A stretch of DNA of 64,000 bases from NCBI RefSeq assembly GCF_900099805.1, contig NZ_FNDR01000003.1:248001-312000 (forward strand), in the 5' to 3' direction. Both the position numbers and the translations under genes were made by a program. Positions 48,916 to 58,800 of the stretch are shown here, one piece after another. Position 1 is the first letter of the stretch, and every line of letters starts with the position of its first letter. A model generated the notes under the pieces. It saw only the letters and a list, made by a program, of their open reading frames with translations, made no database searches and was not told the DNA's origin. Source of the DNA: Variovorax sp. OV700. GTDB taxonomy: Bacteria; Pseudomonadota; Gammaproteobacteria; Burkholderiales; Burkholderiaceae_C.

Positions 48916-49136
48916 GCGTGTCTCCCAGTGACGGTGTGGCCGACCGGCGCCGCCCGGTCCCCGCATCGGGCCCAGGCACTTCGCCGGTGGAGTCACTGTA
49001 GAAATTGCGCCGCCCGTGCACATGAGCGGTGCGCCCCTTCCCGGGCGAGACAAGCGCCCCGCCGCCGCCGCCCACAAGCGTGACAAATCGCCTGCGTCCT
49101 ACAGGCACGGCGGCGCTTTGCCCCGAGGATGGGGGC

Positions 49137-49481
49137 ATGAGCAAACTGATCCTTGCGTGCCTTGGCGCGGCCGTCTGTTCGGCCGCCGCCGCTGCAATGG
49201 CCGAGCCCGTGAAGGTGCCTGTCGACAGCGACGAGAAGGGCACCATCTACGTGGCGCCCAACGTCAATTCCACCGAAACCTCGGCCTACACCAGGGGCGC
49301 CACCGTGGGCTTGCAGCGGCCCGACGGCAGCGGCACCTACATAGGCACCGACACCACCACGCCCCGGCCCACCTACTCGCTGGGCGCGAGCACGGGCGGC
49401 AACGTGTCGCTCACGGGCGGCGTGCTATCGGATGGCAAGAACAACAACGGCGTGAAAGCCGGTGTGACCATCAAGTACTGA
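49137..49481 (+). CDS. Small exported protein of unknown function
   Basis: The 114-residue protein has a clear signal peptide (MSKLILACLGAAVCSAAAAA, probable cleavage after AMA at residue 22). The mature part is small, Gly/Thr-rich (YTRGATVGLQRPDGSGTYIG, GASTGGNVSLTGG) and ends GVTIKY, suggestive of beta strands. I do not recognise a family. The ATG at 49137 has a GAGGATGGGG ribosome site. It faces away from the autotransporter/pilin pair and converges on the acetyltransferase gene. Confidence 0.7.
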   Translation: MSKLILACLGAAVCSAAAAAMAEPVKVPVDSDEKGTIYVAPNVNSTETSAYTRGATVGLQRPDGSGTYIGTDTTTPRPTYSLGASTGGNVSLTGGVLSDGKNNNGVKAGVTIKY

Positions 49482-49495
49482 GAGAGCCGCGCCGC

Positions 49496-49969
49496 TCAGA
49501 CGAAGGTGCCGTACACGATGAATCCGTCGTGGCTGGCAACCCTGTCGTAGAGCCTGCGCCCGGCCGCGTTGGTCACGTGCGTCTGCCAGTACAGGCGATG
49601 CGCCCCCACGCCCTTCACGTGCGCGCACACGCCCTCGATCAACTGGCGCCCCACGCCCTGGCCCCGCTCCGAAGGCAGCGTGAACAGGTCCTGCAGGTAG
49701 CAGTTCGGCTCGATGCGCGTCGTGCTTCGATGAAACAGGTAGTGCGTCAGGCCCACCAACTGGCCTTCGCGCTCGGCCACCAGCGCATGCACCGGTTCGT
49801 AGGGATCGAAGAAGCGCTGCCAGGTGACCTGCGTGATCTCGTCAGGCAGCGCGGTGGGACCTTCGCGCTTGTAGAAGGCGTTGTAGCCGTCCCACAGCGG
49901 CTTCCATGCCGCGTAGTCGTCTCGCGTCGGTGGGCGAATCAGGAGAGAAGGAGAAGAAGAGGTCGTCAT
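49496..49969 (-). CDS. GNAT-family N-acetyltransferase
   Basis: The 157-residue acetyltransferase has a typical acetyl-CoA core: DLFTLPSERGQGVGRQLIEG near residues 95-115, with the RGQGVG pyrophosphate-binding loop. It resembles the short GNAT proteins with an N-terminal RPPTRDDYAAWKPLW. The acceptor is unknown. The ATG at 49969 is chosen because an upstream extension runs into the LysR gene. It lies 67 bases downstream of the LysR gene on the same strand, and ends 14 bases before the stop of the small exported protein gene. Confidence 0.85.
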   Translation of the reverse strand: MTTSSSPSLLIRPPTRDDYAAWKPLWDGYNAFYKREGPTALPDEITQVTWQRFFDPYEPVHALVAEREGQLVGLTHYLFHRSTTRIEPNCYLQDLFTLPSERGQGVGRQLIEGVCAHVKGVGAHRLYWQTHVTNAAGRRLYDRVASHDGFIVYGTFV

Positions 49970-50036
49970 GCGTCGGTTGCGTGCACGTTTGAAAACGTGC
50001 AATTGCAACACGACACGGCCCCGCCATGGGCAATCG

Positions 50037-51062
50037 TCATGATTGGCGCACCAGCCTGTCCGTTCGATCTGCCGGCGCGGTGGCCGGTGGGGAGGCCGGA
50101 GCGACGTCTGTTGGTGCCCTGGACAGGGCGCATGCAGCCGCTTCCACGCGCGGCATCGGCGGGAACACCGGCGGCTCGTTGGCCGGGCCCATCGACTGCT
50201 CCAGGAAGTCGAGCATCGTGCGCATGGCCGCGCTGTTGTGGCGGCGCTGCGAGTAGGCCGCATACAGCCAGTGGTCGTGCGGCATGTGCTCGCGCAGCAC
50301 CGGCACCAGCGCACCGCGTTCCATGTGCGACTGCGCCAGGGGCTCCGGCACATAGGCCACGCCCGCGCCGCGCAGCGCCAGCTCGATGAGCGCGACCGCG
50401 TCGTTGGCCTCCATGCGGCTGTGCACCGCCACGTCGACAGCCTTGCCGTCGGTCTCGAAGGGCAGGTGGGTGGTGGGCTTGGCCGAATAGCTCAGCACGT
50501 CGTGGCGTGCCAGGTCTTCGGGCACCCTGGGAATGCCGCGCCGGGCCCAATAGGTGGGGCTTGCGCAGACCACCATGTCGAATGGCACCAGCCGGCGCAC
50601 GATCAGGTTCATGTCGTCGATGCGCCCGCCCGTCAGGTGAATGTCGATGCCTTCCTCGATCAGGTCGATCTCGCTGTTGGTGAACACCAGGCTCACGTAC
50701 ACGTCGGGATAGAGCCTGATGAATTCGGCGATCACGTCGGACAGCCAGCCGGCAATGAGTCCGTTCGGCGCGCTCATGCGCAGGCGCCCGCGCGGATGCG
50801 AGGCATGGGCCTGCAGGTCGTTCAGCGTGGCCTCCGCCATGTTCACCAGTTCGGCGCTGCGGTCGAGCAGCACCTGGCCGGCGTCCGTCAGGCTCAGCGA
50901 ACGCGTGGAGCGGTTGAGCAGGCGCACGCCACTGCGCTCTTCCAGCTCGGCCACGTAGCGGCTGACGGTGGCTTTCGACATGCCGAGCGAGATGGCTGCG
51001 CGGGAGAAGCTGCGCCGAAACGCCACTTCGCGGAATGTTTTGATGAGATCGAGGCCGTCCAT
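50037..51062 (-). CDS. LysR-family regulator (CrgA-like) next to acetate kinase
   Basis: The 341-residue protein has an N-terminal helix-turn-helix (RRSFSRAAISLGMSKATVSR, residues about 16-35) and an effector domain from about residue 92 (RLRMSAPNGLIAGW). It has a C-terminal Pro/Ala-rich extension of about 35 residues beyond the usual end. It is divergent from ackA with an 89-base gap containing a TATAAAG-like sequence, so ackA may be its target. It could also affect the acetyltransferase gene downstream on its own strand. Confidence 0.9.
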   Translation of the reverse strand: MDGLDLIKTFREVAFRRSFSRAAISLGMSKATVSRYVAELEERSGVRLLNRSTRSLSLTDAGQVLLDRSAELVNMAEATLNDLQAHASHPRGRLRMSAPNGLIAGWLSDVIAEFIRLYPDVYVSLVFTNSEIDLIEEGIDIHLTGGRIDDMNLIVRRLVPFDMVVCASPTYWARRGIPRVPEDLARHDVLSYSAKPTTHLPFETDGKAVDVAVHSRMEANDAVALIELALRGAGVAYVPEPLAQSHMERGALVPVLREHMPHDHWLYAAYSQRRHNSAAMRTMLDFLEQSMGPANEPPVFPPMPRVEAAACALSRAPTDVAPASPPATAPADRTDRLVRQS

Positions 51063-51151
51063 GGTGTCTGCATTGTTCCAGTTTCCCGCAATGGGCCGCT
51101 GCCCTGGGGCTATAAAGACCGCGTCCGAGCCGGTGCGGATTAAAGTAGGCC

Positions 51152-52384
51152 ATGGCCGATTCGCTGCTGCTGCTCACGCTGAACGCCGGGTCGTCGTCGA
51201 TCAAGGCGGCGCTGTTCGATGCGGGCGGCTGCGACAACGGCGGCGCGCTGCCCGCCGCCCGATGGTCGGGCGAGGCCGATGGCCTGGGCGCGGGGCCGAA
51301 GGCGCGGTTGCGCGTGCGCGACGCGGAAGGCCGCACGCTGCACGATGCCGCGCTGAAAAGCGACCAGCGTTCGCACCAAGGTGCGCTTGCTGCGCTGCTC
51401 GACTGGCATGCGCGGCAGGGCGGCGGGGCGCGCATTGCCGCGGTCGGGCACCGCATCGTGCATGGCGGGGTGAACTTCGTGGCGCCGGTGCGCGCCGATG
51501 AAGCGGTGTTGAACGAACTGGCAACGCTCGAGCCACTCGCGCCTTTGCATCAGCCGCACAACCTTGCAGGCGTCCGCGTCGCGATGCAGGCCTTTGGCGG
51601 CGTGCCGCAGGTGCTGTGCTTCGACACCGCCTTTCATGCGGTGCAGCCCGACGTGAACCGCCGCTTCGCGCTGCCGCGCGCGCTGCACGACGCGGGCGTG
51701 CGGCGCTACGGCTTTCATGGCTTGTCCTACGAATCGATCGTGGCGCAGTTCGCGCAACTTGCGCCCCAACTCGCGCTGCAACGCGTGATCGTCGCGCACC
51801 TGGGCAACGGCGCTTCGATGTGCGCCATGGCGCAGGGCCGGTCGGTCGCGACGACGATGACCTTTTCTCCGCTCGACGGCCTCACCATGGGCACGCGCTG
51901 CGGCCACCTCGACGCGGCCGTCGTGCTGTACCTGATGCGTTCGCGCGGCATGACGGCCGACGCGGTCGAGAAACTGCTGTTCCGCGAATCAGGTCTGCTG
52001 GGGCTTTCGGGCGTGTCCAGCGACATGCGCGAACTCGAGACATCGAACCTGCCCGCCGCCGCTGAAGCCATCACGCATTTTGTCGAGCAGGTGGTGCAGC
52101 ACATTGGCAGCCTTGCCGCGGCGCTTCGCGGTGTCGATGCCATCGTGTTCACCGGCGGCATCGGCGAGAACGCCGCTAAGCTTCGCGAGCGCATTCTCGA
52201 AGAGTGCGGCTGGCTCGGTATCGATGTCGATGCGCGGGCCAACGCTGCCGGTGCGACGCGGCTGACCACCCCGCAGAGCCGTGTCAGCGCCTGGGTGTTC
52301 AAGACCGACGAAGAGGCGGTGATCGCGCGGCACACGCTTCACGACGCAGGTTCGAGAAGGACGTTCTTCGCAACCCCCTCGTGA
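51152..52384 (+). CDS. ackA: Acetate kinase
   Basis: The 410-residue ASKHA-fold kinase interconverts acetate and acetyl phosphate with ATP. Family motifs are NAGSSS (residues 11-16), GHRIVHGG near 99, FDTAFH near 158, GFHGLSYES near 188, HLGNG near 216, MGTRCGHLD near 246 and TGGIGENA near 332. No phosphotransacetylase gene (pta) is beside it. It could work with a phosphoketolase or a remote pta. A LysR gene is divergent upstream. The last 46 bases overlap the end of the convergent MFS gene. Confidence 0.95.
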   Translation: MADSLLLLTLNAGSSSIKAALFDAGGCDNGGALPAARWSGEADGLGAGPKARLRVRDAEGRTLHDAALKSDQRSHQGALAALLDWHARQGGGARIAAVGHRIVHGGVNFVAPVRADEAVLNELATLEPLAPLHQPHNLAGVRVAMQAFGGVPQVLCFDTAFHAVQPDVNRRFALPRALHDAGVRRYGFHGLSYESIVAQFAQLAPQLALQRVIVAHLGNGASMCAMAQGRSVATTMTFSPLDGLTMGTRCGHLDAAVVLYLMRSRGMTADAVEKLLFRESGLLGLSGVSSDMRELETSNLPAAAEAITHFVEQVVQHIGSLAAALRGVDAIVFTGGIGENAAKLRERILEECGWLGIDVDARANAAGATRLTTPQSRVSAWVFKTDEEAVIARHTLHDAGSRRTFFATPS

Positions 52385-53832
52385 GGCCGTGCCCGCACCA
52401 GCCAGTTCGAAGCGACCAGCGCAAGAAGCGCGGCCACCGCGGCGCAGCCGAACACGGATTGCAGGCCGTGGCCCAGCGCCATCGTGACGGCATCCGCCGC
52501 TTTGCCGTGTGCCAGTGCGCCTGACGTGGCAAGCTCCCGCTTGATCAGGTGCGTGAGTAGCGCGGCCAGCAGTGCCACACCCGCGGCGCCGCCAAGGCTG
52601 CGCAGCATGATGGGTGCCGCCGTGGCAATGCCCATGTGCTGCGCCGGCGATACGCGCTGCGCCACCACCGTGACGATGGGAAAGAGCAGCCCGAGCCCGA
52701 GTCCCAGGGGTAGCAGCGCCGCCGACAGCGCCAGGGGTTCACCGGGAAGCCAGCGCAGCGCGCCCACCATCAGGCCGAACGACAGCAACATCAGCACACA
52801 GGCCACACGCGCCACCGAGACGGCGGGCCTTTGCGCACGCAGCAGCTTGCCGCTGGTCACGGCCGCCACGGTGATGCCCGCCATCAAGGGCAGCAAGTGC
52901 CAGGCAGAGCCCGTGGGCGAAAGGTGCAGGCCGATCTGCAGATATTGCGGCAGGAACACCACCGCGGCGTAGAGCGCAACGCCGCTGGCCATCCCGATGA
53001 AGCTGACCGCTGCATAGGCCGGGCGGGCGAACAGCGAAAGCGGCAGCAAGGGATGCGCGGCGCGATGTTGACGCCAGATAAAAGCCAGCGCGAACTTGGC
53101 TCCCAGCCCCAACAGAAGCCAAAGTGAAACGCGCTCGGGCAAGTTCAGGTTGCCATGCTGGGTGGCGAGCAACAGCAAGACAAGAGCGGCCGTGAGCAGC
53201 GCCGCGCCGAGCCAATCGATGCGCATGCGCTGCTGTCCCTCCGCAGCTGGTGCTTCCACCGCCATCGGCTTCGAGGGCAGGGTCGATGCCAGCACCCCCC
53301 AGGCCAGCGCGGCCGGTGGCACGTTCATCCAGAAAGCCCAATGCCACGACAGATGCTCCACCAGTGCGCCGCCCAGCAGCGGGCCGAACATGGTCGAGAC
53401 CCCGTATGCAGCGCCCAGCAGCGCCTGGTAGCGGCCGCGCTGGTCGGGCGCGAACAGGTCCGGAACCGTCAGCATGGTGAGCGTCATCAGGCCGCCGCCG
53501 CCTGCGCCTTGCAGCGCGCGCGCAAGCACCAACTGCTGCACATTCTGGCTCGCTCCGCAGGCCAGCGAACCGGCCAGGAACAAGCCGATGGCCAACAGCA
53601 GCATCGGCTTCTTGCCGAGCACGTCGGCCAGGCGCCCGTACAGCGCAATGACCACCGTCGCGGCCAGCAGATAGGCCGAGAACACCCACGCCAGCGGCCA
53701 GCCTCCCGGGAGCTCACGAGAAATGACGGGCAGCGCGGTGGACAGGATGGTCTGGTCGAGCGCCGCGAGGATCAGCGTCAGCACGAGCATGGCGAATGGC
53801 AGCAGAGGCGAAGAAGTGCGCAGGGTTTTCAT
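52339..53832 (-). CDS. MFS multidrug-type exporter (DHA2 family, 14 helices)
   Basis: The 497-residue protein has about fourteen hydrophobic helices and the DHA2 signature: LDQTILSTALPVISREL near residues 25-40 and GRLADVLGKKPMLL near 68, with AYLLAATVVIALYG between. Such proteins export drugs, dyes or organic acids with proton influx. The start is ATG 53832; an upstream extension runs through the LysR gene on the other strand. It is divergent from the LysR gene at 53920, which probably controls it. Its 3' end overlaps ackA by 46 bases. Confidence 0.9.
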   Translation of the reverse strand: MKTLRTSSPLLPFAMLVLTLILAALDQTILSTALPVISRELPGGWPLAWVFSAYLLAATVVIALYGRLADVLGKKPMLLLAIGLFLAGSLACGASQNVQQLVLARALQGAGGGGLMTLTMLTVPDLFAPDQRGRYQALLGAAYGVSTMFGPLLGGALVEHLSWHWAFWMNVPPAALAWGVLASTLPSKPMAVEAPAAEGQQRMRIDWLGAALLTAALVLLLLATQHGNLNLPERVSLWLLLGLGAKFALAFIWRQHRAAHPLLPLSLFARPAYAAVSFIGMASGVALYAAVVFLPQYLQIGLHLSPTGSAWHLLPLMAGITVAAVTSGKLLRAQRPAVSVARVACVLMLLSFGLMVGALRWLPGEPLALSAALLPLGLGLGLLFPIVTVVAQRVSPAQHMGIATAAPIMLRSLGGAAGVALLAALLTHLIKRELATSGALAHGKAADAVTMALGHGLQSVFGCAAVAALLALVASNWLVRARPHEGVAKNVLLEPAS

Positions 53833-53919
53833 GGAACCGTTTCGATCAGGGCAGGGAGCGCCAGTGTCGAGAGCGGCAATGATTTTGTACAGTGCAATGT
53901 ATTGAACATATGATTTCGT

Positions 53920-54888
53920 ATGGCGAACACATACGACCTGAACCTGTTGACCGCGCTCGATGCGCTGCTCTCCACCGGCAGCGTGACGGCGGCTGCGGCG
54001 CGAATGCACCTGAGCACGCCCGCCATGAGCCACACCCTCGCACGCATCCGCGAGTCGTTTGGCGACCCGATCCTCGTGCGCGCCGGCCGCAAGCTCGTGC
54101 CGACGCCGCGGGCCCTTGCGTTGGCCGAGCCTGTGCGCGCCTTGCTCGCACAGGCCCAGGCGTTGCGCGCACCCGCGGATGCTGAAAGCCTCGCTGCCCT
54201 GCGACGTCGCTTCGTCGTGCGGGCGCCCGAAGGCATTGCGGTGGTGTTCGGGGCCAGCCTGTCGCAGGCGCTGGAAGTCGAGATGCCGCTGGCTTCGCTC
54301 CAGTTTCTCCCCGAAACCCACGCAGACCCGGGCGCACTGCGCGAAGGGCGCATCGACCTGGATGTGGGGAGCTTTCGAGGCACCGATCCCGAAACCGAAA
54401 CCCAGGTGCTGTCGGAGCAAACACTGGTGGGCGCGGTACGCGCCGGGCATCCGCTGCGGAAGGGCCTGAAGAAAATGCCGATGACGGCAACGCGATATGC
54501 AGATGCGCGCCACGTCGGCGTCACGCCGCGCCAGGGCGAGCCTTCGCCGGTGGACACGGCCCTGGCTCAGTTGGGCTTGCAGCGCCAGGTGGCGTTGCTC
54601 GTGCCGAGCACCTTCTCGGCGCTGATTGCCGCCTCGCGTACCGATCTGGTGGCCAGTGTTCCTGAACGCACCGCACGGGGCATGGCCGTTTCGCTCGGGC
54701 TGGAGGTTTTCGAGCTGCCGGTTGCGGTGCAATCCGAACCCTTGCGTATGGCCTGGCACCCGCGTCACCGCGCCGACCCGGCGCATCAATGGTTGCGCGA
54801 ACGCATCCGGCGGGTGCTCAATGACCGGCAATGGATCGTGCCTTCGGTCGCGTCGCTGACGGGGGGTGCGAAGAAGGGCGTGATGTGA
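53920..54888 (+). CDS. LysR-family regulator divergent to an MFS exporter
   Basis: The 322-residue protein has a helix-turn-helix (TGSVTAAAARMHLSTPAMSH, residues about 19-38), with the NodD/PnbR-like start MANTYDLNLLTALDALL. The effector domain begins near 100. It is divergent from the DHA2-type MFS gene with an 87-base AT-rich spacer (53833-53919), which should hold the shared promoters. A role in inducing the exporter is likely; the effector is unknown. It converges on the SMP-30-like gene 27 bases downstream. Confidence 0.9.
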   Translation: MANTYDLNLLTALDALLSTGSVTAAAARMHLSTPAMSHTLARIRESFGDPILVRAGRKLVPTPRALALAEPVRALLAQAQALRAPADAESLAALRRRFVVRAPEGIAVVFGASLSQALEVEMPLASLQFLPETHADPGALREGRIDLDVGSFRGTDPETETQVLSEQTLVGAVRAGHPLRKGLKKMPMTATRYADARHVGVTPRQGEPSPVDTALAQLGLQRQVALLVPSTFSALIAASRTDLVASVPERTARGMAVSLGLEVFELPVAVQSEPLRMAWHPRHRADPAHQWLRERIRRVLNDRQWIVPSVASLTGGAKKGVM

Positions 54889-54915
54889 AGTGGCGCGGTG
54901 AGCCCGCGCGCGCCA

Positions 54916-55845
54916 TCAAGCCTGGAAGTTCAATCGAAGCCCCGGCACAGGCCAATCGTCGATGGCAATCAACCGCCCGCTGCCCGACAGCGTGATGAAG
55001 GCCGTGCGCATGTCGCGCCCGCCAAAACAGATGTTGGTGGTGAAGCGGTCGGGCAGCGGCACGTGCTCGCAGGTGCTGCCGTCGGGCGCGACGATGGTGA
55101 TGCCGCCGTGCAGCAGCGTGGCCACGCACAGGTTGCCCAGTGCATCGGCCGCCATCGAGTCGAAGCGCTGGTAGTGCCCGCCTGGCGATGCGCACAGCAT
55201 GCGGCCGCCGTGCGGTGAAGGCCAGCCGTCCTTGCGCACGCGCCCCGGTGCCGTGATGTCGAAGGCCCAGAGCCGTGCGCCTTCGGTCTCGGCGTAGTAG
55301 AGGGTGCGGCCGTCGGGCGACAGCGCGATGCCGTTGGGCGTCATCACCGGCCGCGCGATGGCATGCGCGCCGCTCCCGTCGCTGTGGCCGTAGAACACGC
55401 CGCCGCGGTCCATGTCGCGCTCGCGCGTCTTGCCCAGATCGGTGAAGTAGAAGCCGCCTTGCGCGTCGAACACGATGTCGTTGGGCCCGCACAGCGTGCC
55501 GCCGTCCGCCGCGTCGTAGAGCCGCTCGGCACGGCCCGTGGCCAGGTTCACGCGCTCGATGCGCCCGCCCGAATAGTCGTCGGCCTGGCCCACCGGCCGG
55601 TGACAGCCGTCGGCTTCGGTGTGCCAGCGAAAGCCGCCGTTGTTGCACGCGTACGCCGCGCCGTCGGGCCCCAGGGCCGCGCCGTTCGGCCCGCCGCCCA
55701 GGTCGGCCACCACCTGCACCAGGCCGTCGTGCCGCACGCGCGTGAGCGTGCCGCGGGCAATTTCGACCAAGAGCACGGAGCCGTCATCCATGGCAACGGG
55801 CCCTTCGGGAAACTGCAGGCCGGTGGCGAGTTCGCGGATTTGCAT
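54916..55845 (-). CDS. SMP-30/gluconolactonase/LRE-family protein
   Basis: The 309-residue six-bladed beta-propeller protein resembles sugar lactonases. Features include LQFPEGPVAMDDGSVLLVEI (conserved Glu metal ligand) near residues 11-30, GPNDIVFDAQGGFYFTD (Asn-Asp) near 115-132, and TPNGIALSPDGRTLYYAE near 168-185. Family members open aldonolactones using Ca2+ or Zn2+. The ATG at 55845 is preferred to a TTG one codon earlier. There is no signal peptide, so it is cytoplasmic. It lies 18 bases downstream of the penicillin-binding-protein gene on the same strand, though a functional link is not evident. Confidence 0.88.
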   Translation of the reverse strand: MQIRELATGLQFPEGPVAMDDGSVLLVEIARGTLTRVRHDGLVQVVADLGGGPNGAALGPDGAAYACNNGGFRWHTEADGCHRPVGQADDYSGGRIERVNLATGRAERLYDAADGGTLCGPNDIVFDAQGGFYFTDLGKTRERDMDRGGVFYGHSDGSGAHAIARPVMTPNGIALSPDGRTLYYAETEGARLWAFDITAPGRVRKDGWPSPHGGRMLCASPGGHYQRFDSMAADALGNLCVATLLHGGITIVAPDGSTCEHVPLPDRFTTNICFGGRDMRTAFITLSGSGRLIAIDDWPVPGLRLNFQA

Positions 55846-55863
55846 CAACCAGCCAATCGTCGA

Positions 55864-58800
55864 TCAATCGCCACCGCACCCGCTGCGCTCTAGCACCGGC
55901 AGCAGCTGCGGCCCCAGCGATTTGAGCAACTGGGTCGGCAGCGCGCTCGTGAAGCGGTAGCGCGCCGCATAGGGCTCGCCCACGTAGGCCATGATGGTGC
56001 CGAAGTAGCGGTCGCCAATCATGAAAACGAAAGTGGCCGAGCGGCTGATCTTGCGCTCTGCACCGGTGCGCCCGCCGCGACCGTTGTGCCCGTAGCGATG
56101 GTCGCCCGTGCCGGTCTTGCCGCCTATCTCGATGACGCGGCCGTTGGCGTCTACCAGTGAGCCCTTCAGGCGCCGTGCCGTGCCGTCTTGCACCACCTCG
56201 AAGAGCGCGCGGCGCACCGTCGAGGCCACCTCGGGGGGCAGCACCTGTTCAGCGCTGGCGTTGCGTTGCTCAAGGCGTGTTTCATAGGGAGTTTCGCGCG
56301 CAAAGTGCAGCGCGCCCACACGCTGCGTGGGCCGCCTTTCGCCGTTGTTGGCGATGATGCCCATCAGCTCGGCCAAGGCCGCCGGCCGGTCGCCTGAGGC
56401 GCCAATGGCGCTTGCGTAAGACGGCGTCAGCGATTCGAACGGATAACCCACGCGCTGCCACGAGCGATGGATTTGCGCGAACGCGTCGAGCTCGACCAGC
56501 TCGCGCAGGCGCTTGTCCTGCGCGCTCTTGTGGCGCGTCTTGAAGAGCCAGGCGTACACCTCCTGGCGTTCGTCTGCGCTCGCGTTCAGCACGTCGGTCA
56601 GCGTGGCACCCGGGTGCTGCCGCAGGTAGCCGACCAGCCACAGCTCGAGCGGATGCACGCGCGCCACGTAGCCGCGATCGGCAAGCGACAAGCCGGAGTA
56701 AGTGGTGCGCAGCGCCCGCAATGCGCGCGGCGCGGGGGCGCTGCGGCCCAGCCGCTGCGTGAGCAGCTCGTCGAGCCGTGCTTCGCTGGCATCGGGCTCG
56801 ATGGTGAACAGCGCGCTTGCCAGGCGTGGCGCCGATGGCTTGAGGCCGCGCAGCAGCAGGGCTTCGGCGTCGGCGGCCGGCAGGCGCTGGTACTTGCGAT
56901 AGAAGCGGATCATGAAGGCCGAGCCTTCACGGTCGGCAAAGCGCGCCAGCAGCTCGCGCCGGCGCGGGTCGGCAGGGTCTTGCAGCATGCTCTCGGCGTC
57001 CGACGCGCCACCGAACATGCGGTGCCGCACCAGGTCGCGCATCAGGCGAATGAACACCAGGTTGACCGAATGCTTGAAGCCTTCGCGCACCGTCATCCAT
57101 TCGCTGTTGCGCGAGCGCTCGAAATTCTCGAACTGGTGCAGGCCGCCGCCGGTGAAGAAGGCCTCGCCCGGGTCGGCCGAATACTTTCGCTCCATGGCCG
57201 CCTCGAGCATGGGCGTGAGACGGCGATCCTTGGCGCGGAGCAGGTACTGCCGCGCCCACGCGCCCAGCGGGTCGCGCGGGCTCGGCTTCAGCGCCGTCAG
57301 CTGGGCGGGGCTCAGCTCGCCCCAGCGGCCGTGCAGCTCGGCCACCAGCTCCAGGTAGCTCACCAGCGTGCGCAGCTTGGCGGTGGAGCCTAGGTCCAGC
57401 CGCGCGCCCTGGTTCACGTCGAAGGGCTGGTCGATGTTGTCGGCCTGCACGCGCAGCAGGTTGGCCTGGGTGCCACGCTCGAACAGCGTAAAGCTGTAGA
57501 TCAGCGGGCCCGGGTCGGCACCCGGGTCGAGCAGGTGGGAGCCGTACAACCCCGCCGTCTTGGCCGCGGCCTGCGTGCGCAGGCTGGTGAGCACCTTCGC
57601 CGCCAGCGCCTGTGCCTCGCTGTCCAGGCTGGTCTCGGCCTCCAGGTCGAGGCGTTCCAGGTCGTAGGCGCGCGGCACGTTGAGCAGGGTGGAGATGTGG
57701 GTGCGCAGCGCCGTCGCGGCCTTGCGCTGCACAAAGTTGGGCCGGGGTGTGGCCGGCAGTGGAGGCCGCAGTTGCAGGGGCACGGCCAGCGCCGCATCGC
57801 GCAGCACGGAAGAAATCAAGCCCGCCTCGGCCATCAGCCGAAGATAGCTGTCGGTCAGCCGCGCCAAACCCGTGCCGTCGCTCAGCAGGTGCTGCGACGG
57901 GCGGCGCTGCGCAATCATCAAAGACAGGGCCTGCTTGAAAGCCTCCGCCTGCCGCTGGAGTGCTTCGGGCGTGGGCGCGGCCCCTTCTGCGTTGTCGACC
58001 AGCAGGCGGTTCACCTCACTGAAATCGCGTCCGTACCAGGTCCACAGCCCGTCGCCCAAGCCGTGCACCTCGCCCATGCCCGGGCGTGCGGCCAGCGGCA
58101 CGGTGTCGAGGTAGTCGACCACGATCTGGCGGCGCCGCGCCAGCGTGTCCTCGCCGTCCTGGTAGGCACGCACCGAGGCGGACGCCATCTGGCGCAGTTT
58201 TTCGCGGACCGACACGGTGCGGCCGTGCGGCGAATGGCGGTACTTCTCGATCTGGGTGGCCAGCGTGCTGCCGCCCGTCGCGGACCCTCCGGGGTTGAAC
58301 ACCCGCAGCGCCTGCTCGGCCGCGGCCTTGGCAAAGCGTTCCGGGTCGAGCGCGGGGTTGCGCTGTGCCGGCTCCGCGTCGAGCAGGTGGCGGTCTTCCA
58401 CGAACAGCAAGGCGCTGACCAGGAGCGGCGGCACCTCTTCGAAGCGCTCGTACGCGCGCATGGGTACCCGGGTGTGCAGCAGCGCCGTATTGCGGCAGTC
58501 GCGCACGGTCAAGCCGGCCTGGTTTTTCTCGCGATACGGGATAAAAAGCCCGCGCTCCTGAAGCTCGATCAGCCGCGGCGACATGCGCGCCTGGCGGGTG
58601 ATCACGTAGCCCTCGGGCTGCAGGCGCTGGATGAAGTCCGGCAGATCGTGGTAGCCCATGCGCTCGTCATACGGCCCGGTATGGGGAAAGCGGACGGCAT
58701 CGCTGGCACCCGCCTCGACGGTGTAGCCGGCACCCTTGGCAAAGTCGCGCCACAGGGCCGATTGCCATCGGGAAGTCTTCAGCTCGTTGATCACCGCGTA

